Assembly: GCA_015663225.1 (NCBI GenBank)
Contig: DQSO01000172.1
Span: 1 to 5,341 of the forward strand
Length of the DNA: 5,341 nucleotides
Source: Campylobacterales bacterium
Lineage (GTDB): Bacteria > Campylobacterota > Campylobacteria > Campylobacterales > QNZT01
Reading direction: 5' to 3'
Shown here: positions 1 through 5,327 of the stretch, piece by piece
Position numbering within the stretch: position 1 is the first letter of the stretch
How the letters are laid out: the number at the start of each line of letters is the position of its first letter
The notes under the pieces: model-generated
The model's input: only the letters and a program-made list of their open reading frames with translations
Database searches by the model: none
Told to the model about the DNA's origin: nothing
Program-made: the position numbers and the translations under genes

Positions 1-84
1 AGATGGCAGAGCGGTTGAATGCACTGGTCTTGAAAACCAGCGAGGGTCATACCTCCGGGAGTTCGAATCTCCCTCTCCCGGCCA
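1..84 (+). tRNA. tRNA-Ser(UGA), 5' end cut by the window edge
   Basis: This is a serine tRNA reading UCA (and other UCN) codons. The anticodon stem CTGGT/ACCAG (24-28 and 36-40) encloses the loop CTTGAAA, which puts anticodon TGA at 31-33. A long variable arm (about 41-56) marks it as class II. The T arm is GGGAG-TTCGAAT-CTCCC (57-73). The 3' acceptor strand TCTCCCG (74-80), discriminator G81 and encoded CCA (82-84) follow. The matching 5' acceptor strand should be CGGGAGA, but only AGA is present at positions 1-3, so four bases lie outside the window. A class II tRNA with TGA could in principle be selenocysteine tRNA, but the arm lengths are those of ordinary tRNA-Ser. Confidence 0.96.
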
Positions 85-133
85 TTACTTTTTTAAACTT
101 ACTTAAATAACTACATTATAATAATACTTTAGA

Positions 134-139
134 TACAAT
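134..139 (+). promoter_or_regulatory. probable -10 box of the ilvE operon promoter
   Basis: TACAAT follows an AT-rich run (about 105-130) and the bases TTTAGA. This resembles the epsilonproteobacterial sigma-70 promoter, which has a good -10 and a periodic AT-rich upstream region instead of a defined -35. I see no convincing -35 hexamer. Transcription would begin near 146, leaving a leader of about 30 nt with an AGGA ribosome binding site at 161-164, ten bases before the ATG at 175. Read-through from the tRNA-Ser gene is an alternative source of transcript, since no strong terminator follows the tRNA. Confidence 0.5.
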
Positions 140-174
140 CGCGAACTAAAACATATTAATAGGAAATTTTTATA

Positions 175-1095
175 ATGGACAAAGCAAAATATATTTGGAT
201 GGATGGAAAACTTGTAGATTGGGATGATGCTAATGTACATATTTTAACACACACTCTTCACTATGGAAATGGTGTATTTGAAGGGACAAGAGCTTATCAA
301 ACTGAAGATGGTTTAGCTATTTTTAAACTTGATGAGCATACAAAAAGACTTTTTAACTCTGCAAAGATTGTAGCAATAAAGCCAAACTTTTCGTATGAAG
401 AGGTTAGACAAGCTCATATTGACCTACTTAAATCAAATGACTTTAAAGCAAATGTATATCTACGACCACTTATCTATCTAGGATATGGTGTTATGGGTAT
501 TCATCATGTTAAAGCTCCAGTTTCTACTGCAATCGCTTCATGGGAGTGGGGTGCTTATTTGGGCGAAGAGGGGTTAGAAAAAGGTATAAAAGTTAAAACT
601 TCTTCGATTGTTAGAAACTCGGTAAAATCTACATTTGGAAAAGCAAAAGCAGTTGCAAACTATCTAAACTCACAAATGGCTAAATATGAAGCACTAAACT
701 GCGGTTATGAAGAAGCTTTGATGCTTGATGATAGTGGTTTTGTTGCTGAGGGAAGTGGTGAGTGTCTATTTATGGTAAGAGATGGAAAACTTATATCTCC
801 TCCAAATGACAACTCACTAGAGTCAATAACTCAAGATACTGTATTTGATTTAGCAAGAGATGCGGGAATTGAGATAGTAAGAAGAAATATTACAAGAGAT
901 GAGCTATATATCTGCGATGAAGCATTTTTTACAGGAACTGCAGCAGAGGTTACTCCTATAAACTCACTAGATGATAGAGTGATAGGAAATGGTAGTAGAG
1001 GCGAGATGACGAAACTTCTTCAAGATGCTTATTTTGATGTAGTTTTTGGACGAAATAACAAATATAAAAAATACTTAACATATATAGGAGAATAA
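175..1095 (+). CDS. ilvE: branched-chain amino acid aminotransferase
   Basis: This is a PLP-dependent fold type IV aminotransferase that interconverts leucine, isoleucine or valine with their 2-oxo acids, using glutamate/2-oxoglutarate, in the cytoplasm. The 306 aa length is normal for bacterial IlvE. Visible family motifs are FEGTRAY (35-41), Arg58 in the KRL segment, YLRPLIYLGYG (95-105) with the conserved Arg97, WGAYLG (125-130), and the Schiff-base lysine Lys158 in GKAKAVANYL. The PLP-binding segment EGSGE is at 192-196 and TGTAAE at 253-258. The ATG at 175 puts these motifs at the same distances from the N-terminus as in E. coli IlvE, and AGGA lies at 161-164. It is the first gene of an operon: its stop codon is one base from the next start, and the AGGAG for the next gene lies in its last codons. 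A D-amino acid or aminodeoxychorismate enzyme of the same fold is less likely given the full BCAT motif set. Confidence 0.95.
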   Translation: MDKAKYIWMDGKLVDWDDANVHILTHTLHYGNGVFEGTRAYQTEDGLAIFKLDEHTKRLFNSAKIVAIKPNFSYEEVRQAHIDLLKSNDFKANVYLRPLIYLGYGVMGIHHVKAPVSTAIASWEWGAYLGEEGLEKGIKVKTSSIVRNSVKSTFGKAKAVANYLNSQMAKYEALNCGYEEALMLDDSGFVAEGSGECLFMVRDGKLISPPNDNSLESITQDTVFDLARDAGIEIVRRNITRDELYICDEAFFTGTAAEVTPINSLDDRVIGNGSRGEMTKLLQDAYFDVVFGRNNKYKKYLTYIGE

Positions 1096-1096
1096 A

Positions 1097-2173
1097 ATGC
1101 CAGCTGATTTAAATGATTATTTTAACAAAAGAAACGGTGGAGGAGATAAAAAAGGTAGTAGTGGAGGTGGAAACCAGATAAGACCACCATCACTTCCAGA
1201 TTTTGGAAATAAAACACCTTTAATATATCTACTTATAGCGATAGTTGCACTATTTGTACTTGCAAAGCCTTATGCTATTATAAACTCTGGTGAGGTTGGT
1301 ATTAAAGTTACAACAGGTAAGTTTGAGCCAGTTCCTTTGTATCCTGGTCTTCATTTTTATATACCAGGTGTTCAAAAGATTATCACTATTGATTCAAAAG
1401 TTAGAATTATAAACTATAAAGGTCAAAATGACACATCAGCTTTTGGACAACCAAATGATGGGATTATGGAAAAACCAGCTATTACTGTAATGGATACTAG
1501 AGGTCTTCCTGTTTCTATTGACTTGACTGTTCAGTATAGACTAAAACCTGATACTGCTCCTCAAACTATCTCAAATTGGGGTCTTAGTTGGGAAGAGAAA
1601 CTTATCAATGCAATTGTTAGAGAAGTTAGTAGAAATGTTGTTGGTAGTTATAAAGCTGAAGAGTTGCCTATAAAAAGAAATGAGATTGCAATATTTATTG
1701 AAGAGGGTATAAGAACTAAAGTTGAGAGATTTGACAATAAACCTGTTGAGTTAAAATCAGTGCAACTTAGAGAGATCTCACTTCCTTTAAAGATAAGAGA
1801 GCAAATAGAAAAAGTTCAAGTTGCAAAACAAGAGGTTCAAAGAGTTCAGCAAGAAGTTGAAAGAGCAAAAAAAGAGGCTGAGAAAAAAGCAGCTCTAGCT
1901 CAAGGTGATGCAGATGCTAAAAAGATACAAGCACTAGGTGAAGCTAATAAGATTAAGATTGAGGCTGAGGCACAATCAAAAGCAAATTATCTGATATCAA
2001 AAAGTTTAACACCTGCATTTTTAAAGCTTGAGCAAATAAAGGTTCAAGGTAAGTTTAACGAAGCTCTAAAAGTAAATAGAGATAGTAAAATATTCCTAAC
2101 ACCTGGTGGAGCTGTTCCAAATATATGGATAGATGCTAAAGATAAACAAAGAACAGTCTCTGTAGGTCAATAG
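1097..2173 (+). CDS. SPFH/band-7 (prohibitin/HflK-like) membrane protein
   Basis: This is a membrane-anchored scaffold protein of the stomatin/prohibitin/flotillin/HflKC superfamily. The family forms large ring- or cage-like oligomers on the inner membrane and often influences membrane proteases. The 358 aa protein has a glycine-, lysine- and serine-rich N-terminal tail (about 10-40), one TM helix (about 41-57), an SPFH domain (about 58-235, with NSGEVGIKVTTGKF near its start and YPGLHFYIP at 82-90), and a long Ala/Glu/Lys/Gln-rich coiled coil (about 232-300). A short tail carries LTPGGAVPNIW (334-344). The start ATG at 1097 is preceded by AGGAG (1086-1090) inside the end of ilvE. The same ilvE-SPFH order is, from memory, that of C. 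jejuni cj0269c-cj0268c. No HflC partner is adjacent, so I do not call it hflK. The regulatory target or partner cannot be told from the sequence. Confidence 0.9.
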   Translation: MPADLNDYFNKRNGGGDKKGSSGGGNQIRPPSLPDFGNKTPLIYLLIAIVALFVLAKPYAIINSGEVGIKVTTGKFEPVPLYPGLHFYIPGVQKIITIDSKVRIINYKGQNDTSAFGQPNDGIMEKPAITVMDTRGLPVSIDLTVQYRLKPDTAPQTISNWGLSWEEKLINAIVREVSRNVVGSYKAEELPIKRNEIAIFIEEGIRTKVERFDNKPVELKSVQLREISLPLKIREQIEKVQVAKQEVQRVQQEVERAKKEAEKKAALAQGDADAKKIQALGEANKIKIEAEAQSKANYLISKSLTPAFLKLEQIKVQGKFNEALKVNRDSKIFLTPGGAVPNIWIDAKDKQRTVSVGQ

Positions 2174-2853
2174 TGCAGAAAATCATAGACAAAGTTGATT
2201 GGGAGAAGGTTCCACTTCTTCCAGTAATCGTCCAAGATAAAGATTCTAAAGCAGTTTTGATGATGGCTTTTATGGATAAAGAAGCCTTGACTCTTACTTT
2301 GCAAACGAAACAAGCTCACTATTTTTCTCGTACAAAACAGAGAATTTGGAAAAAAGGTGAAAGCAGTGGAAACTTTCAAAATATAGAGGATATATTTATA
2401 GATTGTGATAATGACACTCTTTTGATAACTATAGAACAAGTTGGTGGTATAGCTTGTCATACAGGACGAAAATCATGTTTTTTTACAAAACTTGACAGTG
2501 ATGAAATAGTTTCTAAAGTTGATGAGAGTGCAACACAAAAATATAGTGTTATTGATAAACTCTATCACACTCTTAAAGAGAAAAAAACAGCTGATCCAAA
2601 AACTTCATATACCGCTTCACTTTTAGCTAAAGGTGAAAATAGTTACTTAAAAAAAGTAGTTGAAGAAGCTGGAGAGTTTTGTTTTGCTGTAAAAGATAAC
2701 AATAAAGATGAGATTATCTATGAGTGTGCTGATTTGGTTTATCATACTCTTGTAGCACTTGTTGATAAAGGAGTTGATCCAGATCGAGTAAAACAAGAAC
2801 TTACAAAAAGATTTAATCAAAGTGGCATAGAGGAAAAAAACTCAAGAACTTAG
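2173..2853 (+). CDS. hisIE: bifunctional phosphoribosyl-AMP cyclohydrolase / phosphoribosyl-ATP pyrophosphatase
   Basis: This cytoplasmic enzyme carries out histidine biosynthesis steps 2 and 3: HisE removes pyrophosphate from PR-ATP and HisI opens the adenine ring of PR-AMP. The HisI domain (about 1-110) shows SRTKQRIWKKGESSGN (52-67), the metal-binding DCDND (77-81) with Cys78, and ACHTGRKSC (94-102) with Cys95 and Cys102, so the zinc cysteines and acidic metal ligands are intact. The HisE domain (about 125-220) shows YTASLL, KKVVEEAGE (160-168) and YECADLVYH (183-191) with its acidic metal ligands. The start is GTG: bases TAGTG at 2171-2175 contain the upstream stop and this start, sharing one G, with AGG at 2164-2166. 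A later ATG (2261) would remove the conserved N-terminus, so GTG is preferred. The fused form is common in proteobacteria. No other his gene is present here, so the pathway is scattered. Confidence 0.95.
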   Translation: MQKIIDKVDWEKVPLLPVIVQDKDSKAVLMMAFMDKEALTLTLQTKQAHYFSRTKQRIWKKGESSGNFQNIEDIFIDCDNDTLLITIEQVGGIACHTGRKSCFFTKLDSDEIVSKVDESATQKYSVIDKLYHTLKEKKTADPKTSYTASLLAKGENSYLKKVVEEAGEFCFAVKDNNKDEIIYECADLVYHTLVALVDKGVDPDRVKQELTKRFNQSGIEEKNSRT

Positions 2854-2869
2854 AGTTGGAACTCTTTTT
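2852..2869 (+). terminator. weak possible intrinsic terminator after hisIE
   Basis: AGAGT (2852-2856) and ACTCT (2861-2865) can pair around the loop TGGA and are followed by a run of T ending at 2869. A five-base-pair stem is short for an intrinsic terminator, and it overlaps the hisIE stop codon (2851-2853). Partial termination or read-through into the next gene is plausible. The T run is also part of the 5' arm of the inverted repeat at 2866-2900, so the two structures compete. Confidence 0.3.
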
Positions 2870-2900
2870 GCTCTTATCTTGTAAAAAGAAAAGAGCAAAA
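2866..2900 (+). repeat. perfect 10-bp inverted repeat covering the ribosome binding site of the next gene
   Basis: TTTTGCTCTT (2866-2875) is the exact reverse complement of AAGAGCAAAA (2891-2900), with a 15-nt loop between them. The 3' arm holds the best ribosome binding site candidate (AAGAG, 2891-2895) and ends on the A of the ATG at 2900. In RNA the folded form would hide the translation start of the first small membrane protein. A regulatory role is inference; only the repeat and its position are seen. Confidence 0.5.
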
Positions 2901-3430
2901 TGTTATTTGATATTAAACCTAGAATCTTAGATTATATAAATAATCCATCTATCTATGACTATTTTGCACTCTCTTGGATTGGAGTGCTTTTCTTACTATT
3001 TTTTATCATAGCTCTTATGCAAGTTAGAAAGAGGGCTATTTTATCGCTTGTCTTGATACTTTTTGCTCTTGTTTTACTTATAATTTCACCTATTGCAATA
3101 AAAATATTTTTTGATAAGAGTGTAAAAAAAGTTGAGCTTATTGATAAAAAAGTGACTAAGTTGGACTTTTCAAAGATGTTAGTAGTTGAGGGTAAAATCA
3201 AAAATATATCAAAAATAGATTTTAAAAAATGCCGTATCTTTGCCTCAATAGATAAAATATATGACAACAGATACAAAAACTATATAAATTATTTAAAACC
3301 TTTACGAAAAATGTCGATACTACTAGACAAAGAGTTAAAAAAAGAAGAAGCATACCCTTATAAGATGGTTTTTAAAGATTTTAATATATCAATAGAGTAT
3401 GATTTAAAAGTTTATGGAGAGTGCTACTAA
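2900..3430 (+). CDS. small two-TM membrane protein of unknown function (first of a tandem pair)
   Basis: I do not recognise a function. The 176 aa protein has a short N-terminal segment, a hydrophobic helix at about 22-41, a basic turn (QVRKRA, 41-46), and a second helix at about 47-70. The remaining domain of about 105 residues is rich in lysine and alternating hydrophobic residues, as in a beta-sandwich. The basic loop between the helices suggests that both termini face the periplasm, though this is a weak topology argument. The motif GKIKN (98-102) is followed by Cys111, and a second cysteine (Cys175) is next to last. The same pattern recurs in the next gene. The architecture recalls small membrane proteins annotated DUF2393 in Campylobacterota, an assignment I cannot verify here. 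The ATG at 2900 follows hisIE by 46 nt. No clear promoter is visible, so read-through from hisIE is the simplest transcription model. Confidence 0.8.
   Translation: MLFDIKPRILDYINNPSIYDYFALSWIGVLFLLFFIIALMQVRKRAILSLVLILFALVLLIISPIAIKIFFDKSVKKVELIDKKVTKLDFSKMLVVEGKIKNISKIDFKKCRIFASIDKIYDNRYKNYINYLKPLRKMSILLDKELKKEEAYPYKMVFKDFNISIEYDLKVYGECY
3416..3421 (+). promoter_or_regulatory. ribosome binding site that decides the start of the second small membrane protein
   Basis: GGAGAG lies eight bases before the ATG at 3430, which is good Shine-Dalgarno spacing. The longest open frame could instead start at GTG 3421, but that GTG begins on the last base of this site and has no good site of its own. 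The ATG at 3430 overlaps the upstream stop as TAATG, a typical translational-coupling junction. A further in-frame ATG at 3439 is less well placed. Confidence 0.7.
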
Positions 3431-3963
3431 TGATACATATGACAATAATTCACTGGATAGTAGTTTTAGTATTTATACTTATATTTGCTTTATTGGCAGT
3501 ATTGGTTCTAAAAGATGATGATAGTAAAAATAGATTATCTATGCTTATTGCTACATTTGTGGTTATTATTATAGGAGCTATTGTCTCGCTTTTAATATTA
3601 GATAAATATCTCAAAAAAGGTAAGATAGTCAACTATTCAACAAGTAGAAATTATAATAGTGAGAGTGTAAATATAACAGGAACTATAAAAAATATGGGTA
3701 AGTTTCATATAGCTTATTGTGAGATAAATATAAAGATAATTAATAAAGTAAAACATAATAATAAAAAAAGATTGTACTATAAAACCTCAAACTCACTAGA
3801 CTCACTTTTCAAATCAGGTAAATATACAAAAAACTTTATAGATGATAGTTTTACAGCCGTAGAAGACTTAGCTCCAAAAAGGACAAAAACTTTTTCAAAA
3901 ACCATGAAAATCCCATCACATTTTCAAAATACTAAATATTTTTTGCATTTGAAGTGCCATTAG
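3430..3963 (+). CDS. small two-TM membrane protein of unknown function (second of a tandem pair)
   Basis: I do not recognise a function. From the ATG at 3430 the protein is 177 aa. Helices lie at about 5-27 and 37-57, separated by a short charged loop (KDDDSKNR, 28-35), and are followed by a domain of about 115 residues rich in Lys, Asn and Ser. The motif GTIKN (84-88) is followed by Cys97, and Cys176 is next to last. This matches the upstream protein: in both, the glycine and the first cysteine are 13 residues apart, and both end in a hydrophobic strand with a penultimate cysteine. The pair therefore looks like an old tandem duplication. The two genes overlap by one base and are presumably made together, perhaps as a heteromeric complex. 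As with its neighbour, the layout recalls DUF2393-type proteins but this is unverified. Codon use is like the neighbouring genes. Confidence 0.8.
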   Translation: MIHMTIIHWIVVLVFILIFALLAVLVLKDDDSKNRLSMLIATFVVIIIGAIVSLLILDKYLKKGKIVNYSTSRNYNSESVNITGTIKNMGKFHIAYCEINIKIINKVKHNNKKRLYYKTSNSLDSLFKSGKYTKNFIDDSFTAVEDLAPKRTKTFSKTMKIPSHFQNTKYFLHLKCH

Positions 3964-4061
3964 CAACCTATCGATAAAAGACCATCTATTGATTGACTCT
4001 CTATCATATAATCAGTTGTCAATATCATATCTTCTTGAAAAATATTTTTATCTTTTAAATA

Positions 4062-4070
4062 TGCTATACT
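4062..4070 (+). promoter_or_regulatory. extended -10 promoter of nspC
   Basis: TGCTATACT contains a TG dinucleotide, one spacer base, and the -10 box TATACT (4065-4070). The upstream 40 bases are very AT-rich, as in epsilonproteobacterial promoters. TTGAAA at 4035-4040 resembles a -35 box, but the 24-base spacing is too long for it to act as one. Transcription would start near 4077, giving a leader of only about 16 nt that just includes the ribosome binding site. This makes nspC a separate transcription unit from the membrane-protein pair. Confidence 0.65.
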
Positions 4071-4080
4071 TTCGATAAAA

Positions 4081-4085
4081 AAGGG
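4081..4085 (+). promoter_or_regulatory. ribosome binding site supporting the GTG start of nspC
   Basis: AAGGG lies seven bases before GTG 4093. This spacing supports GTG as the true start. The first residues after it (LQTPYYLL) match the usual N-terminus of the family, so a later start would remove conserved sequence. Confidence 0.7.
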
Positions 4086-4092
4086 TTAACAA

Positions 4093-5202
4093 GTGCTTCA
4101 AACACCTTACTATCTTTTAAAAGAAGAAAAGCTAGAGGAAAACTTAAAACTTTTAGAGTATATACAAGAACAATCAGGTGCAAAAATCCTCTTAGCTCTT
4201 AAAGGTTTTGCTTTTACATCTTCATTTGATCTTGTATCAAAGTATCTTCAAGGCTGCTGTGCTAGTGGATTGTATGAAGCAAAGTTAGCTTATGAAGAGT
4301 TTAAAAAAGAGGTACATACATACTCACCTGCCTTTAAAGAGAACGAGATAGATGAGATACTCTCTATCTCAAATCATATAATTTTCAACTCCTTCAACCA
4401 GTGGCAAAAATATAAAGAAAAAGCACTAAAAGCTGATGTAAGTATAGGACTAAGAATAAACCCAGAAGTATCAGCCTCACCAAAAGAGATATATAATCCA
4501 TGTGGTTTAAATAGTCGTTTAGGTATTACAAAAAAAGAGTTTAAGCCTGAGCTTTTAAGAGAAGTTGATGGTTTTCATTTTCATGCACTTTGTGAACAAG
4601 GATCAGATGAACTTGAACTTGTACTAAATGCTTTTGAGAAGAACTTTGGAGAGTATTTACATGAGTTAAAATGGATAAATTTTGGAGGTGGTCATCACAT
4701 CACAAAAGATGGTTATCATGTGAAAAAGCTTATAAAACTTATAAAAGATTTTAAAAATAAATATGATGTGAAAGTATACCTAGAGCCTGGCGAAGCAGTA
4801 GGTTGGGAGAGCGGAGTCTTAGTAGCAAAAGTCCTAGATATTGTAGATAATGGTATGCAAATAGCTATATTAGATACTTCAGCTGAAGCCCACATGCCTG
4901 ATACTATTATCATGCCATATCGCTCAGAAGTAGAGGGGGCAAAAAAAGCTGGAGTAAATCCATATACATACCAACTTGCAGGTAACACTTGTTTAGCAGG
5001 GGACATCATGGGCAATTATTCATTTAAATCGCCACTAAAAATAGGAGATGAGATAATCTTCAAAGACCAAATCCACTACACAATAGTAAAAAATACAACA
5101 TTCAATGGTATAAAACTACCAAATCTAGTCATAGAAAGAAAAGATGGAACAAAAGAGTTAGTAAAAGAGTTTGGCTATGAAGAATACAAAAGAAGAGTTT
5201 AA
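4093..5202 (+). CDS. nspC: carboxynorspermidine/carboxyspermidine decarboxylase
   Basis: This is a PLP-dependent fold type III decarboxylase (alanine racemase/ornithine decarboxylase fold) that turns carboxyspermidine into spermidine, or carboxynorspermidine into norspermidine. In Campylobacter this route replaces the S-adenosylmethionine route to spermidine. The 369 aa length is typical. The PLP lysine is Lys37 in LALKGFA. The family segment RINPEVSASPKEIYNPC (121-137) leads into SRLGI (141-145). FHFHALCEQG (161-170) and the glycine-rich FGGGHH (197-202) follow, then EPGEAVG (231-237) for phosphate binding. AEAHMPD (264-270) and GNTCLAGD (297-304) complete the set, with Cys300 at the position of the ODC active-site cysteine. 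All these distinguish NspC from lysine, ornithine or diaminopimelate decarboxylases. The partner dehydrogenase gene is not in the window. It has its own promoter and starts at GTG. The following tRNA gene begins 50 nt downstream, with no strong terminator between. Confidence 0.95.
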   Translation: MLQTPYYLLKEEKLEENLKLLEYIQEQSGAKILLALKGFAFTSSFDLVSKYLQGCCASGLYEAKLAYEEFKKEVHTYSPAFKENEIDEILSISNHIIFNSFNQWQKYKEKALKADVSIGLRINPEVSASPKEIYNPCGLNSRLGITKKEFKPELLREVDGFHFHALCEQGSDELELVLNAFEKNFGEYLHELKWINFGGGHHITKDGYHVKKLIKLIKDFKNKYDVKVYLEPGEAVGWESGVLVAKVLDIVDNGMQIAILDTSAEAHMPDTIIMPYRSEVEGAKKAGVNPYTYQLAGNTCLAGDIMGNYSFKSPLKIGDEIIFKDQIHYTIVKNTTFNGIKLPNLVIERKDGTKELVKEFGYEEYKRRV

Positions 5203-5213
5203 GCATATCTAGC

Positions 5214-5219
5214 TAAAAT
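5214..5219 (+). promoter_or_regulatory. probable -10 box of the tRNA-Glu promoter
   Basis: TAAAAT, preceded by AGC, sits 33 bases before the mature tRNA and only 11 bases after the nspC stop codon. The usual -35 position falls inside the last nspC codons and has no recognisable hexamer. GC-rich bases (ACCCCG) just downstream may form a stringent-type discriminator region, as is usual for stable RNA promoters. Transcription would start near 5225-5227. Confidence 0.45.
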
Positions 5220-5252
5220 TACCCCGTCCTAACAAAACATATCCAAATATGT

Positions 5253-5327
5253 GGCCCGTTCGTCTAACGGTTAGGACTCTGGCCTCTCACGCCGGCAATA
5301 GGGGTTCGAATCCCCTACGGGTCACCA
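5253..5327 (+). tRNA. tRNA-Glu(CUC)
   Basis: This is a complete 75-nt tRNA. The acceptor strands GGCCCGT (5253-5259) and ACGGGTC (5317-5323) pair fully with one G-T wobble, followed by discriminator A5324 and an encoded CCA (5325-5327). The anticodon stem CTGGC/GCCGG encloses the loop CTCTCAC, giving anticodon CTC at 5286-5288, which reads GAG. The T arm is AGGGG-TTCGAAT-CCCCT. The body resembles bacterial tRNA-Glu. A CUC glutamate tRNA cannot read GAA, so a tRNA-Glu(UUC) gene must exist elsewhere in this genome. Confidence 0.95.

Larger units (their letters stand above)
3960..4085 (-). pseudogene. possible 3' remnant of a convergent gene
   Basis: On the minus strand an open frame of 41 codons runs from just after a TAA (4086-4088) to a TAA at 3960-3962. 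Its translation looks protein-like, including the segment LTTDYMIESQSIDGLLSIGC at the C-terminus. There is no ATG near its beginning and no convincing ribosome binding site. It overlaps the stop of the upstream + strand gene and the nspC promoter. It could be the surviving tail of a lost gene, or just a chance open frame in AT-rich DNA. I recognise no family. Confidence 0.2.

Noticed and set aside
1..84. tRNA gene as an integration (attachment) site for a mobile element
   Set aside because: No integrase gene and no repeated copy of the tRNA 3' end is visible in the window, and the neighbouring genes are housekeeping genes.
85..110. T run after tRNA-Ser as a terminator
   Set aside because: Six Ts occur at about 89-94, but no hairpin precedes them apart from the tRNA itself, so a terminator cannot be claimed.
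2167..2460. Open frame of 97 codons on the minus strand inside hisIE
   Set aside because: It lies opposite the conserved HisI domain, its translation is low-complexity and not family-like, and it has no promoter or ribosome binding site. It is a shadow of the real gene.
2959..3276. Open frame of 105 codons on the minus strand inside the first small membrane protein gene
   Set aside because: It mirrors a gene with clear TM helices and a good start. Hydrophobic character on the minus strand is a by-product of AT-rich codons.
3421..3429. GTG at 3421 as an alternative start that adds three residues to the second small membrane protein
   Set aside because: This GTG begins on the last base of the Shine-Dalgarno GGAGAG and would lack its own ribosome binding site. 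ATG 3430 has ideal spacing and a coupling overlap.
3992..4023. Inverted repeat ATTGAC (3992-3997) / GTCAAT (4018-4023) in the gap before nspC
   Set aside because: Only six base pairs around a 20-nt loop, no T run after it, and a competing stem is equally possible. Too weak for a terminator or operator call.
3971..4080. 9-bp direct repeat TCGATAAAA at 3971-3979 and 4072-4080 bracketing most of the gap before nspC
   Set aside because: It is short and AT-rich, has no associated element or target-site logic, and one copy lies just after the nspC -10 box. Chance is the better explanation.
4716..5015. Open frame of 99 codons on the minus strand inside nspC
   Set aside because: It is opposite strongly conserved NspC motifs (EPGEAVG, AEAHMPD, GNTCLAGD), which explain the sequence fully.
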